Assembly: GCA_015655145.1 (NCBI GenBank)
Contig: JAATFO010000101.1
Span: 1 to 59,060, forward strand
Length of the DNA stretch: 59,060 bases
Reading direction: 5' to 3'
From: Enterobacterales bacterium
GTDB lineage: Bacteria > Pseudomonadota > Gammaproteobacteria > Enterobacterales > Enterobacteriaceae
Shown here: one piece after another, positions 9,586 through 18,778 of the stretch
Layout: every line of letters starts with the position of its first letter
Position numbering within the stretch: the stretch's first letter is position 1
Notes under the pieces: model-generated
Database searches by the model: none
Told to the model about the DNA's origin: nothing
What the model saw: only the letters and a program-made list of their open reading frames with translations
Made by a program: the position numbers and the translations under genes

Positions 9586-11360
9586 TGCAAGACAATTTCT
9601 TAACCTATTTTGACGGCGAAATGCGCTATCTGCAGGAAGCCGGGCTGGAGTTTTCGCAGGAATTTCCCGAAATTGGGCGTGTATTAGGGTTAGACAACAG
9701 TCCGGTACCACGCAATGAATCCGTCGAACGCCTTTTTCAGGGGTTTTCGCTGATGATGGCCAAACTGCGACAGAAGATTGATGACGACATTCCGGCACTG
9801 ACCGAGCCGCTGCTTTCGCACCTGTTGCCGGTGATTAACCGCACGCTTCCCTCCACGGCTATTGTCGAGCTGACGCCCGCCGCGCCTGAGCTGCATGTCC
9901 GTGAAGAGGTATTGCCGGCCGAAAGCGAGTTGTTCACCCAGCCGCTGGGGAGTAACCGCCAGCGCTGCGCATACCGAACCACCCGTGCGTTCACTGTGCA
10001 TCCGTTTGCGCTTGATAACGTCACCCTGTTTACCCTTCAGGAAGGCCGGCAGGCGCTGCGCCTGCGCTTTAGCTTGTCCGCACTGACCGAGATCCGCCCT
10101 GCCGACTGGGAAAATATTAGTCTGTATCTTAACGGTGACCGCGTGTTGCAGTCCGCGCTCTATCTGGCACTTAGCCGTCAGGTGAAACAGGTGCTGGTGC
10201 GTTTCTGGCAGGACTCAACCGCCCTTACGCCGGTGGCGGCGCAGTTTGTGCCGCGCTGGCAGACGGAAACGGACGCCTCGTTGTGGCCGGACAGCGACAG
10301 CCCGGCGCTGTGTGGCGAAGTCCGCCCGTGGCTTGAGTATTTCACCGCGCCGGAACGCTATTTCTTTATGCAGTTGCGCGGACTGGAAACACTGGCATTC
10401 CCGCCGGAAACCACCTCATTTGACATTGAAGTGACGCTGAGTGAACGCTGGCCGCACACATTAGCGGTGCCGCCGGATGCCATCCGTATGCACTGCGTGC
10501 CGGTAATTAATCTGTTCCGTCTGCTGGCCCAGCCGCTGACAGTGACGACGGCGGTCAGCGATTACCGCCTGCGGCCACACCGGCTCAACGACGGGCATAC
10601 CGAGATTTATGCGGTGAACGACGTTGCACAAATAACGGAAGACAACACCGAATTCAGCTACCTGCCTTACCATCAGTTCCGGCAAAAAGGCGGCATGCTG
10701 AAATACGAAAAATCGTGGCCAGACCGCTATTATCACACCCGCATATACCGCGGTCCTTCCGGGCTGCACGAAACCGTGTTGATACCGGGAGGCCGGGCAC
10801 ACGCAGGGCAGGATGGCATGAAAATGCGCCTTAACATCACCTGTACCAATGGCGCCTATCCGCGTAGGGCGTTGCAGGAAAGTGTGTTCGACGGCGAAAT
10901 GGCGCTCGGTAATTTTGCATTGAAATGCACGACCCGCCGCAAACCTGGCATGCCTTATTACCCGCCGGTCGCTGAACTCTTCCAGTGGCAGGTGTTGTCG
11001 CTACTGCATCCGCAGGCGATTGCCGGGCTGATGGAAACCGTGACGCTGCGTCACGCCCTCGGCCTGCTGGACTGGACAAATGATCCGGACAACGCCCGGC
11101 GCATCGCCGGTATTACGCACGTTGCATACACCCCCGCGCATTACCCTGCTGAAGGCTGGCACGGTGTGACGATCAGCGTGCGGCTTGATGAAACACAATT
11201 CTCTGGCCAGGGTGACGCCCTGCTGTTTGGTGAAATCCTTGAACAGTTCTACACCCAGTACGCCGATATCCGCCGGTTTATACAACTAACGGTGACGCTC
11301 AGTCAGTCCGGCAGGCAATGGTCATGGCCGCAACGACGCTTAACACGGATCCTGTGCTAA
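9585..11360 (+). CDS. tssF: TssF (VasA/ImpG) T6SS baseplate protein
   Basis: A 591-residue baseplate protein. The N-terminus (FLTYFDGEMRYLQEAGLEF) and the following segment on the order of RLFQGFSLMMAKLRQKIDD are typical of TssF, and length is normal for the family. TssF forms a TssF2-TssG wedge with TssG and TssK in the baseplate under the sheath. A good Shine-Dalgarno (GAGGAG) sits about 10 bases before the ATG inside the end of tssJ. The stop (TAA 11358-11360) overlaps the probable tssG start in a TAATG junction. Confidence 0.94.
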   Translation: MQDNFLTYFDGEMRYLQEAGLEFSQEFPEIGRVLGLDNSPVPRNESVERLFQGFSLMMAKLRQKIDDDIPALTEPLLSHLLPVINRTLPSTAIVELTPAAPELHVREEVLPAESELFTQPLGSNRQRCAYRTTRAFTVHPFALDNVTLFTLQEGRQALRLRFSLSALTEIRPADWENISLYLNGDRVLQSALYLALSRQVKQVLVRFWQDSTALTPVAAQFVPRWQTETDASLWPDSDSPALCGEVRPWLEYFTAPERYFFMQLRGLETLAFPPETTSFDIEVTLSERWPHTLAVPPDAIRMHCVPVINLFRLLAQPLTVTTAVSDYRLRPHRLNDGHTEIYAVNDVAQITEDNTEFSYLPYHQFRQKGGMLKYEKSWPDRYYHTRIYRGPSGLHETVLIPGGRAHAGQDGMKMRLNITCTNGAYPRRALQESVFDGEMALGNFALKCTTRRKPGMPYYPPVAELFQWQVLSLLHPQAIAGLMETVTLRHALGLLDWTNDPDNARRIAGITHVAYTPAHYPAEGWHGVTISVRLDETQFSGQGDALLFGEILEQFYTQYADIRRFIQLTVTLSQSGRQWSWPQRRLTRILC

Positions 11361-12436
11361 TGAAGCCTGATGATTTTGATGACAACGCAAACTATGCAGA
11401 CAATGCCCTGAGGACATTCTGGCAGGATAACGACGGTACCGACCGGGCACATGCGTTTAATTTCTACCGTTTTTGCCAACAGATTGAGCAGCAACTGTCA
11501 GACAAGAAACCCATCGGCAGCACCTTTTCGCTCAAAGACGATCCAATACGTTTCCGTCCGCATCCGGGCATGGGTTTCCCGGTCAGTGAGATCAAGGCGG
11601 TGGAAACCCATCCGGCTCGCCAGGACACGCCGCCGACTGTGCGCACCACGTTTATGGGGTTGTATGGCGTAGACTCACCGCTGCCGACCAGCTACACAGA
11701 CGATATCACTCAACAGCGTGAAGGCCATGAAAGGCTGGAAACTTTTTTGGATATCTTCAACCACCGGATGATGACGCAGTTTTATCGCATCTGGCGAAAA
11801 TACAGCTATCCTGCCACCTTTGAAGATAGCGGTACCGATAAAACCTCACGCAGCCTGATGGCACTGAGCGGTATCATCGACAGCGGCGAGGTACCGGCGT
11901 CGAGATTGCTGGCGATGTTGCAACCGCTGGTAAGCACCACGCGTACAGCGGAGGGAATTGTCAGCGTCATCAACACTCAGGCGCCCAACACCCAGGTGAC
12001 GGTGAAGCCTCATCGGGTCACACTGATGCCTGCGGGCAAACCCGCGAAATTCGCCTTTTCAGCACCACAACGGCTGGGCGATCACCTGGTTCTCGGCAGT
12101 CATACGGCAGAGGCGAACTATTGCATTGCGGTGGAGATGTCTACCGACGATCCGCAGGAAGCCAGAGGCTGGTTACCCGGAGGCCAACTGCGAGCTGACG
12201 TTTTCGCACTACTGCGGGTGTATCTGGGCTGTGACTACGACGCCAGTCTACAACTCATCATCCCGGTTAAACTCGTGCCACTTCCGCGTCTCGGCGACGG
12301 TTCGCTGCTTTCTGGTTATAACGTTGTGTTGGGGCTGAGAGAGAACAATTTGGATGAAATGCCCAAAGAGGTGACAATGAATCTGGGCCGCATAAGGGAT
12401 AAAACCGAATTAAACAAGGTGACCCCCTCTGAATAG
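11360..12436 (+). CDS. tssG: TssG (VasB/ImpH) T6SS baseplate protein
   Basis: A 358-residue baseplate partner of TssF. It has the family's N-terminal FYRFCQQIEQ region and the segment TTFMGLYGVDSPLPTSYTDD, a hallmark of TssG. I chose the ATG at 11360 because it forms a TAATG junction with the tssF stop; an in-frame ATG at 11318 would add 14 residues within tssF. tssG is the last T6SS gene on this strand: the next genes are convergent, so the sheath, tube, ClpV, TssK/L and VgrG genes must lie elsewhere (probably left of the window). Confidence 0.92.
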   Translation: MKPDDFDDNANYADNALRTFWQDNDGTDRAHAFNFYRFCQQIEQQLSDKKPIGSTFSLKDDPIRFRPHPGMGFPVSEIKAVETHPARQDTPPTVRTTFMGLYGVDSPLPTSYTDDITQQREGHERLETFLDIFNHRMMTQFYRIWRKYSYPATFEDSGTDKTSRSLMALSGIIDSGEVPASRLLAMLQPLVSTTRTAEGIVSVINTQAPNTQVTVKPHRVTLMPAGKPAKFAFSAPQRLGDHLVLGSHTAEANYCIAVEMSTDDPQEARGWLPGGQLRADVFALLRVYLGCDYDASLQLIIPVKLVPLPRLGDGSLLSGYNVVLGLRENNLDEMPKEVTMNLGRIRDKTELNKVTPSE

Positions 12437-12531
12437 CGGATATGCGCAGCCGGAACATTTATTCCCAAAACCAAAGCAGGTGCTTCATGCTTCCGGCCGC
12501 ACTTCGTCCATGGCTGACGCCATGTTCGCTG

Positions 12532-13206
12532 TCAATGCAAACAACAATGTTTGAATTTCTTCCCACTGCCGCAGGGACACAGGTCGTTACGCCCCACGGT
12601 CGCGGTCGCCACAAAAGGCATTGATATCGGCGTAACCGGCACAGGCAACCGCTGACTTAGCCAATAAGCATGCAAGCTGAGTGCTGCCGGTTGTATTTCC
12701 TCAATGCTGGACTCAACCGCTGCAGAAGACATTTTTTCCAGTAACAAAAAATTGTCTTCCCGTCCGTGCAGGGCAATGGCATCCAGAGAAGGCTGCAGGT
12801 TTTTCGGCAGTGTCGACCAGTTATCCAGCGCCACTCCGCGCATATAACCAAAACACCACTCTTCCACTATGGTGTATTCCGTGCCATCAACCGTGCGAGT
12901 ACCAAAAAGCGGGGCAAACTGATCAGGGTAGTAACAAAGCCGGTCGGCAATATCATTCATATGTTGAAAGGTCAGATCCATAAAACGGGTTAATTCACTT
13001 TCCGATGCCCAGCGCGGGGCATTTTTCGCGCCGCCCCAGACAGACGATAACCAGCGCCCGGGTTGAATCATATTGGGTCCGGAAAGAATGGCGGTCAGCA
13101 GCCCATCCAGTTCAGCCACATCCAGCACGGCATCGTCATTGCCGTACTCCATTAATACATTATCCAGCCATTCCAGCTCGTTTTCGGTTAATGGTCCTTG
13201 TTTCAT
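12532..13206 (-). CDS. UPF0149 (YecA-like) protein with C-terminal SEC-C zinc motif
   Basis: A 224-residue protein. The N-terminal two thirds match the UPF0149/YecA helical family (LDVAELDGLLTAILSGPNMI and EEWCFGYMRGVALD), and the C-terminus is a SEC-C zinc-binding motif (GRNDLCPCGSGKKFKHCC), as found on SecA and on many YecA-type proteins. Molecular role is not settled; SEC-C tails bind zinc and, on SecA, contact SecB and ribosomes. Its ATG overlaps the stop of the small upstream ORF (ATGA), so the two are translationally coupled. It is convergent with tssG and not part of the T6SS operon. Confidence 0.9.
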   Translation of the reverse strand: MKQGPLTENELEWLDNVLMEYGNDDAVLDVAELDGLLTAILSGPNMIQPGRWLSSVWGGAKNAPRWASESELTRFMDLTFQHMNDIADRLCYYPDQFAPLFGTRTVDGTEYTIVEEWCFGYMRGVALDNWSTLPKNLQPSLDAIALHGREDNFLLLEKMSSAAVESSIEEIQPAALSLHAYWLSQRLPVPVTPISMPFVATATVGRNDLCPCGSGKKFKHCCLH

Positions 13207-13376
13207 GAGGTTACGTCCTCCCTGGGCGCGATTTGAATACGAAGTTTTTCTGTGAATAACGACGAAATCCGCGTTTTTGCCGTGTCTTCACGTACCAGGA
13301 TCATAATAATAATGACCGGGAAATTGATTGCGTTTGCAATGTAACATTTTTCGTCAGTCAGCTTATAGAAATCCAT
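13203..13376 (-). CDS. Small hypothetical protein coupled to the UPF0149 gene
   Basis: A 57-residue ORF beginning MDFYKLTDEKCYIAN. An AAGG Shine-Dalgarno lies eight bases before this ATG. The frame is open further upstream (to about 13463), but those starts lack a good ribosome site. The protein has a hydrophobic middle (PVIIIMIL) followed by a basic, polar tail. I do not recognise a family. The main support is the ATGA overlap with the UPF0149 start: such an overlap is unlikely by chance for a spurious ORF and suggests a short leader gene whose translation drives the next one. Confidence 0.45.
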   Translation of the reverse strand: MDFYKLTDEKCYIANAINFPVIIIMILVREDTAKTRISSLFTEKLRIQIAPREDVTS

Positions 13377-13489
13377 CGTGAATACCTTGTCGAATTGTGA
13401 CGAATTAACCACACGGGGATCTCGTGTGGTTTCAACAATGTGCATCCATAATGCCACGGCCATTGACCTGGTGATGATAACCGGCTGAA

Positions 13490-14350
13490 CTATTTCACCG
13501 AAAACGCGACCGGCGCGGTAATGGCAGAGGGAAAATCCGCTGGCGGTGCCGGTAAGGGCGAAGCTCGGCGTACCAGTGCCAGTACTTCACTATCCAGTGC
13601 GGAAAATCCCGATGAACGCGCCAGTTCCACCGACAGAACATTACCTGCGGTATCAAGACTGAACCGAACAAAAACCGTCCCGGTTTCCCGCCTTGCACGT
13701 GCCTCAGCGGGGTATTTTTTGTAGCGCTCCAGCCGCGCCATCAACTGGCTTTGCCAGGTCTGGATCGCCTGAGGAGATGCCTGCATACTTGATGTTGCCT
13801 GGCGGGCCGCATCATGTTGCGATGGCGTGACCTGCGCCTGCGCCTGAATTGCCGCTTTTGACGACGCTTGCGCCTGCCGGGGAGACGGCGCTGGAAGCTG
13901 ATGTGTCTCTGTATGGCGCACAGTGTGCGCCGGATGCTGGCGTGATTTTTTCTCTACAGTGGGCAGCGGTATCAGGGCCTTCTCCATCGGTACTGCCGTT
14001 TTTTCTTCTTTCAGCGGCTTTTCTGGCGGCTTTTCAACAACCTCGTCCGTTTCCGGCGCCTTAACCGGCCGTGCCGCCTGGCTTTCTTGCGCTGTCATCT
14101 GCGCGGCTGAAATATCATTGCTGGCGGTATTGATAGCTTGCGCAGTCTCGGCAAAGGTGATCATGATGGCCGGCGGCGGCGCAGCAACGCTTTCAGCGCG
14201 CGGCGACGACGGTAATAGCCAGAACAGGACGCCGCCATGCAGCGCCAGCGCAAACAGAAGTCCCCCACCCCAGCGACAGGCGTCGCCGGAAGGCAGGGCG
14301 CACATACAGGCTTCAGCGCCCTGCCTTGCGCGGTGATGGATAAGCGCCAT
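13490..14350 (-). CDS. TonB-family energy transducer paired with the receptor
   Basis: A 286-residue TonB-like protein: short cytoplasmic start, one membrane helix (about residues 27-48, GGGLLFALALHGGVLFWLL), a Pro/Lys/Glu-rich periplasmic spacer (KPPEKPLKEEKTAVP) and a C-terminal TonB domain (LERYKKYPAEARARRETG ... GFSALDSEVLALVRRASPLP). It would couple the proton motive force, with ExbB/ExbD from elsewhere, to the receptor encoded nine bases upstream. A dedicated TonB next to its receptor recalls HasB of Serratia heme systems, but no haemophore or HasDE-type exporter is present here. The start is uncertain: no strong ribosome site precedes 14350; an ATG at 14305 also leaves the helix intact. 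Confidence 0.85.
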   Translation of the reverse strand: MALIHHRARQGAEACMCALPSGDACRWGGGLLFALALHGGVLFWLLPSSPRAESVAAPPPAIMITFAETAQAINTASNDISAAQMTAQESQAARPVKAPETDEVVEKPPEKPLKEEKTAVPMEKALIPLPTVEKKSRQHPAHTVRHTETHQLPAPSPRQAQASSKAAIQAQAQVTPSQHDAARQATSSMQASPQAIQTWQSQLMARLERYKKYPAEARARRETGTVFVRFSLDTAGNVLSVELARSSGFSALDSEVLALVRRASPLPAPPADFPSAITAPVAFSVK

Positions 14351-14359
14351 TACGTGGGA

Positions 14360-17083
14360 CTAAAACGTGGCGGTAAGCGTGGCATAAAATGTTCGTCCCG
14401 GGCCCGGCACATTAATCAGGCTGAGCGGATCGACATAGTATTTATCCGTCAGGTTTTCCACACGGAGTGATGCGGTCAGGTTGTCGTTAATACTGTAATC
14501 GGCAAACACATCAATCAGCGTGTAAGGCTTCCATTGCACCTGGGTGATAAATTGACTCAGCCCCTGCGACGTCACCTGTCCATGTCCGATAGCACGCGGT
14601 CCGGTACGTGTCGCCCGGGTACCCACAGTCAGCTTGTCATCAAACAACTTCTGCGACAGCGTCAGGTTGACCGTGTATTCGGGCGGTACCTGATTGGTGG
14701 CATAGTCACCGTACATTGACTTCTCTTCACAACTGCTGTTGCTTTGGCAAAAGGCAACGTTCAGATAGTAGTTAGCCCCCAGTTCCGCCGCAAAACCGTT
14801 ATGCTCATAGCGGGAAGACCATTCAAGACCGGAAAATTTCGCCCGGTCGATGTTGTAAACCTGCATCCCGGACCATGTAGAACCATCGGCGTTCTGGAAT
14901 TCACGGAATGATCGGGCGATATAGTTCTTCACCGACCAGTTGAAGTAACTTAGCTTGACCATGCCTTTATCATCACGGTTAAACAGATGATCCTGATGAT
15001 AATTGACCCCCACTTCCCAGTTGCTGGAGCGCTCCGGCTCTATATTCGGGTTGGGGATAATGGTAAACGCCGAGACCGATTCAAACAGACTGGGGAAGCG
15101 CAACGCGTTGCTGTAGTTGACATAAAATTGAGTATTATCAGTAGGTTTAATCGTGATCCCTACCGAAGGACTGTAGCCGCCTTCCCCGCGGTTGGGCTTG
15201 GGATTAATCTGGTTCTCGCTGTTTACATTGGTTTGCCGGTCATGGGACCAATAATGGGCATAGCGCAACCCACTGTTGAAGATAAACCAGTCAACGGGCT
15301 GGTATTCCGCTTTAGTGTAGAAGGCCGCTTCTTTTCTGGTCGCATTACGCAGATTAAGCCAGCCTTCAATCACCTCGGTATAGGCGCTTGGGCGAGTATC
15401 TTCGCTATTCCACGAGGCGCCGTATGTCAACCGTAATGCGCCATAGTCCGTTTCCCAGCTTGACTTATTGGCGATATCCGCCCCCCACATGCGGGTGTCG
15501 GATCCGGTACGAAAATCACCAGGCAAGCCAAGCGATGCGGCAGAGGTGCCATAGGCGTTACGCGGCGGGTTGCGCAGTTTAAGCTCGGTCATCCATAAAT
15601 GACTGCTCAGATCGATCAGATCACTGTCCGATGGTTTCCAGCTATACCCCAGCGTGCCGGTGTCCAGCCGCGTTCCGGCCGTTTGTGACTGCTGTTTTTC
15701 CTGAGAGGTATTACCCGTCAACATAGAAGCAAGCAGATCACCGGCTTCACTACGAAAGTTGGTATAACCCAGTTGAATGCGCTGACCATCGCCAAAATGA
15801 TAGATGCCTTTGGTCAGCCATGACTTGGTTTCCAGCTGGGTATTGAGCACTTCCTCACCCGCGCGGTAGTTAGTTAATCCCTTGTTTTCTATGTAATCGC
15901 TATACGCCAGCGAGGGTAAACATGTGCCATTGCTGTAGCAGTAGGGTCTGGGGCCGGTGTTAACCACATTGGCCGCCGGTCCGTGATTACCCGCATAGTA
16001 ATTCCCCCGACGACGATAGGCATAACCGCCGAGCAATTCGAAGCGTTCATCTCTTACCGCCGCTACAATGCTGACCGATCCCTGGGTTGGCTTGAGAACA
16101 TTCGGTCGGTCCATACTTTTATCCGGGGCGGTGGCCTGAGGTGGCGGCGCACTGGTTCCCGGGTAATTCTGAATGCTGTATCCGGCCATGTCGCCAGCAT
16201 GCGGCGAGGCGCTATTGCTACCGTAACCGCCTTTGAGCCGGAAGCCAAAGTTGTTGCCGTCTTTAATAATATCGCCAGGATTCAAGGTACGCATATTTAC
16301 CGTACCGGCGATACCGCTGGATGCCACATCGGAGCCTTTAGTGATATCGACACCCGCCAGTAAATCAGGATCGACAAAGGTACGATTGGATATCCCCTGA
16401 TACCCCTGATAGACCTGTAGCGCATTTTCCGCGCCGTCAACGGTGGTCTTGACACGTCCCATACCCTGCATACCACGGATATTCACATCAATGGAGCCTG
16501 CGCCATTACGGGATTCTCCCGACATCACGCCGGGTGTACCACGAAAAATGTCAGCCGGGCTCGATCCACGGAAATGTTCGATATTGTCAGCGGAGATGTA
16601 AGAAGTAGGTGCCGCAGTTTGATAAGGCGCCTCGACGGGGTTGCTGGCCGGGCTGGCGGTCACCGTGATGGTATCGAGCAATAATGAATCACTGGCGCCA
16701 GGTACGCTGGCCGAGGCGCTGTCGACGCCTGGCGCAGCACTGAGCGTCACCGTATGTGCATCGGTATAGTGCCAGGATAACCCCGATCCCTGTAACAGGC
16801 GCGACAAAGCCACTGTCGGCTCGGTGTTGCCAGACACGCCAGGAGTGAGTTTACCCTGAGCTAATTCAGGCCGGTAAGTGACCTGCAAGCCGGACTGACG
16901 ACCAAACTCAGCCAGTGCCGGGGATAGCGGGCCTGACGGCACGCTAAAGGACGGCTGCGCCGCCAGTGCAGACAGCGGCAGTGCGGCCATCGCCAGTGTC
17001 GTGGTAACTGAACCTATCATTGCGGCAGCCAACAGACGTTGATGGGACTGTCTGACTACGCAGAACGCTTTCTTTGACTTCAT
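14360..17083 (-). CDS. TonB-dependent outer-membrane receptor with N-terminal STN domain
   Basis: A 907-residue receptor. In order: signal peptide ending near ALAA (residue 42), STN signalling domain (about 45-115), a TonB box (DTITVTA, 137-143), plug domain (SYISADNIEHFRGSSPADIF onward), and a 22-strand barrel ending in Phe. The STN domain passes a ligand signal to FecR, encoded just upstream. The plug and barrel most resemble the heme/hemoglobin group (HasR-like), but no diagnostic His-Phe-Arg-Ala-Pro heme motif was seen, so a ferric siderophore or heme complex are both possible. The ATG at 17083 is chosen because it has a GGGAG ribosome site four bases before it and begins the signal peptide; longer starts do not. 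Confidence 0.9.
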   Translation of the reverse strand: MKSKKAFCVVRQSHQRLLAAAMIGSVTTTLAMAALPLSALAAQPSFSVPSGPLSPALAEFGRQSGLQVTYRPELAQGKLTPGVSGNTEPTVALSRLLQGSGLSWHYTDAHTVTLSAAPGVDSASASVPGASDSLLLDTITVTASPASNPVEAPYQTAAPTSYISADNIEHFRGSSPADIFRGTPGVMSGESRNGAGSIDVNIRGMQGMGRVKTTVDGAENALQVYQGYQGISNRTFVDPDLLAGVDITKGSDVASSGIAGTVNMRTLNPGDIIKDGNNFGFRLKGGYGSNSASPHAGDMAGYSIQNYPGTSAPPPQATAPDKSMDRPNVLKPTQGSVSIVAAVRDERFELLGGYAYRRRGNYYAGNHGPAANVVNTGPRPYCYSNGTCLPSLAYSDYIENKGLTNYRAGEEVLNTQLETKSWLTKGIYHFGDGQRIQLGYTNFRSEAGDLLASMLTGNTSQEKQQSQTAGTRLDTGTLGYSWKPSDSDLIDLSSHLWMTELKLRNPPRNAYGTSAASLGLPGDFRTGSDTRMWGADIANKSSWETDYGALRLTYGASWNSEDTRPSAYTEVIEGWLNLRNATRKEAAFYTKAEYQPVDWFIFNSGLRYAHYWSHDRQTNVNSENQINPKPNRGEGGYSPSVGITIKPTDNTQFYVNYSNALRFPSLFESVSAFTIIPNPNIEPERSSNWEVGVNYHQDHLFNRDDKGMVKLSYFNWSVKNYIARSFREFQNADGSTWSGMQVYNIDRAKFSGLEWSSRYEHNGFAAELGANYYLNVAFCQSNSSCEEKSMYGDYATNQVPPEYTVNLTLSQKLFDDKLTVGTRATRTGPRAIGHGQVTSQGLSQFITQVQWKPYTLIDVFADYSINDNLTASLRVENLTDKYYVDPLSLINVPGPGRTFYATLTATF

Positions 17084-17171
17084 AACGCTCCCAATCCGTT
17101 TTACGATGCTGTTATCGAGTGGCCGGTGTTGCAATGGCAAAACCGTAACCTGCGGAATAAAACGAATGGGA

Positions 17172-17188
17172 GGGAGAAATTTTCTCCC
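17172..17188. promoter_or_regulatory. Perfect 17-bp palindrome between fecR-like gene and receptor gene
   Basis: The sequence GGGAGAAATTTTCTCCC reads the same on both strands in an 8-1-8 pattern. It lies 88 bases before the receptor ATG in a 123-base gap. On the transcribed strand a run of T comes before it, not after, so it is not a normal intrinsic terminator. It could be an operator for a dimeric regulator, or a stem that tunes read-through between the anti-sigma and receptor genes. FecI-type promoters for such receptors normally lie in this gap. Confidence 0.5.
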
Positions 17189-17206
17189 CTGAGGAAAAAA
17201 AAACTT

Positions 17207-18199
17207 TCAGGCGGCAGTAATGATGGTTAACAGCGGGGAAAACTGACGAACTTTGCTGCCATAAGGTTGTACCACGGCCCTGAGGGCGCTCATTGGATCG
17301 GAGAGCGTGTAGATACCGCTGATACGCTGCGCACCCAGATGATGGCTGGCAATCGTAATATGACCCGGTTGCCAGCGGCCAATACGGGCAACCACGGCGG
17401 AGAGGATCTCGCGATCAGCCACCAGCATGCCTTCACGCCAGGCTGCGACCTGTTGCGGGTCACAATGACCACGTTCAACGCGACCACTTGCTGGATCCAA
17501 CGTCAACCATTCTCCCGCCGACACCGTCGCCCGTGGTTGAGCATCGCGGTCAGACACCGGGGAAATATCCGCCTGACCGCGCCCGACGGCCATGCTCAGA
17601 AGACCCGCATCGCTGCTGAGATCAAACGCCGCGCCAACGGATGTCACCACCATCCCTTTGACCACGGCGCGAAACGGCAACACGGCGTTGTTTACCACCT
17701 CGAAAAATGCCATGCCGGCAAGCAACTCAACCCGCCGTTCATCTGAGGAGATATGGGCACGCAGAGCACTGTCTGGCCCCAGCGACACCACAGAACCGTC
17801 ACTCAGCGGGATACGCCGCGTCTGGGCAGTGGCAGTCAGATAGTCGGCGCGCGTGCGAAGCAGCAAATCAGGCGCGATGATGGCGCCAACACTGACCGCC
17901 GCCAGCACGGCACCACCACCGAAGATAACCTGTCGCCGTGAGAGTCGCCGCCCGGCGTGAGCGGTACGGCATGCCGTTTTACTGGTGGTTATTTCCCCGC
18001 GCCGCGCCAAAACGGCTTGCCCCGACAGTTGGTGAATGTCCACCACGTCGGCCCATACCGCCTGGTGACGCGCGCTACGTGCGCGCCAGCGTGCAATGGA
18101 AACTTGTGCATCCGGGTTTAACGGTTCGCTTTGCCAGCGAATGAGAAGGTCAATCGCTTCTTCCAGTAGTTTATCGTCGTGCACGCTCTTCTCAGTCAT
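17207..18199 (-). CDS. FecR-family anti-sigma / signal transducer
   Basis: A 330-residue protein with an N-terminal DUF4880 cytoplasmic helix domain (EEAIDLLIRWQSEPLNPDAQ), a twin-arginine-like stretch directly before the membrane helix (SRRQVIFGGG, about residues 95-104), a periplasmic FecR domain (RIPLSDGSVVSLGPDSAL), and a C-terminal STN-like end. FecR binds the STN domain of the loaded receptor and activates or releases the FecI-type sigma factor. The start at 18199 gives a normal FecR N-terminus (MTEKSVHDD) with AGGA upstream. It lies 81 bases after the sigma factor gene and 123 before the receptor, the classic regulator-regulator-receptor order. Confidence 0.92.
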   Translation of the reverse strand: MTEKSVHDDKLLEEAIDLLIRWQSEPLNPDAQVSIARWRARSARHQAVWADVVDIHQLSGQAVLARRGEITTSKTACRTAHAGRRLSRRQVIFGGGAVLAAVSVGAIIAPDLLLRTRADYLTATAQTRRIPLSDGSVVSLGPDSALRAHISSDERRVELLAGMAFFEVVNNAVLPFRAVVKGMVVTSVGAAFDLSSDAGLLSMAVGRGQADISPVSDRDAQPRATVSAGEWLTLDPASGRVERGHCDPQQVAAWREGMLVADREILSAVVARIGRWQPGHITIASHHLGAQRISGIYTLSDPMSALRAVVQPYGSKVRQFSPLLTIITAA

Positions 18200-18280
18200 G
18201 AGTGAGTAAGTCCTGTGGCGCTGGCGAGTTATTCTGTACCGATGACAACGCATGGTGGCGCAATATTATCGGCACGCGTA

Positions 18281-18778
18281 CTAAATCACATCATCGTCAA
18301 GGCTGGCGCGTAAATGCAAATACGCTCGGCGGATCAACGTCCAGGTTCGCGAAACGGACAAGTCCAGTTCGGCTGCCACCTCCGCGATGGTCATATCGCC
18401 GAGACGATATAACTCAAATGCCTGACGGGTTTTTTCCGGCAACGTTTCCAGCGCGCGGTTGACGATCGCCAATCGCTGGCGATCATTAATGATCTTCTCC
18501 GGCCCTGGGGCATCATAAGTTATCGGGGAAACATTTTCCTCCCACATCTCGTTGCCGATGAGCTTGTCGCGCCGATGCAAATCAATGGACAAATTTCGCG
18601 CCACCTGATGCAGGTAAGCCCGCGGATTCTCATCATGGCCTGGCGGCGCTGACGCCAGTATCCGAAGGAAGACATCCTGGGTCAAGTCAGACGCCACTTC
18701 CGCATTGTGTCCGTTCCGACGCAAGAAACGATCGATTTCCCTGGCATGTTTCAGGAACAGACATTTGATATCCCACAT
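18281..18778 (-). CDS. FecI-like ECF sigma factor
   Basis: A 165-residue ECF sigma factor of the iron-transport (FecI) group. Region 2 is seen at LTQDVFLRILAS ... NPRAYLHQVARNLSIDLHRR, and region 4 at LPEKTRQAFELYRLGDMTIAEVAAELDLSVSRT (helix-turn-helix). It would direct RNA polymerase to the receptor promoter when FecR signals ligand. GAGGGG sits seven bases before the ATG. A Fur-like box lies about 330 bases upstream, so iron starvation may raise sigma factor levels. Confidence 0.93.
   Translation of the reverse strand: MWDIKCLFLKHAREIDRFLRRNGHNAEVASDLTQDVFLRILASAPPGHDENPRAYLHQVARNLSIDLHRRDKLIGNEMWEENVSPITYDAPGPEKIINDRQRLAIVNRALETLPEKTRQAFELYRLGDMTIAEVAAELDLSVSRTWTLIRRAYLHLRASLDDDVI

Noticed and set aside
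14360..17083. Naming the receptor HasR
   Set aside because: The general type fits, but no haemophore gene or exporter is present and the conserved heme-binding motif was not found.
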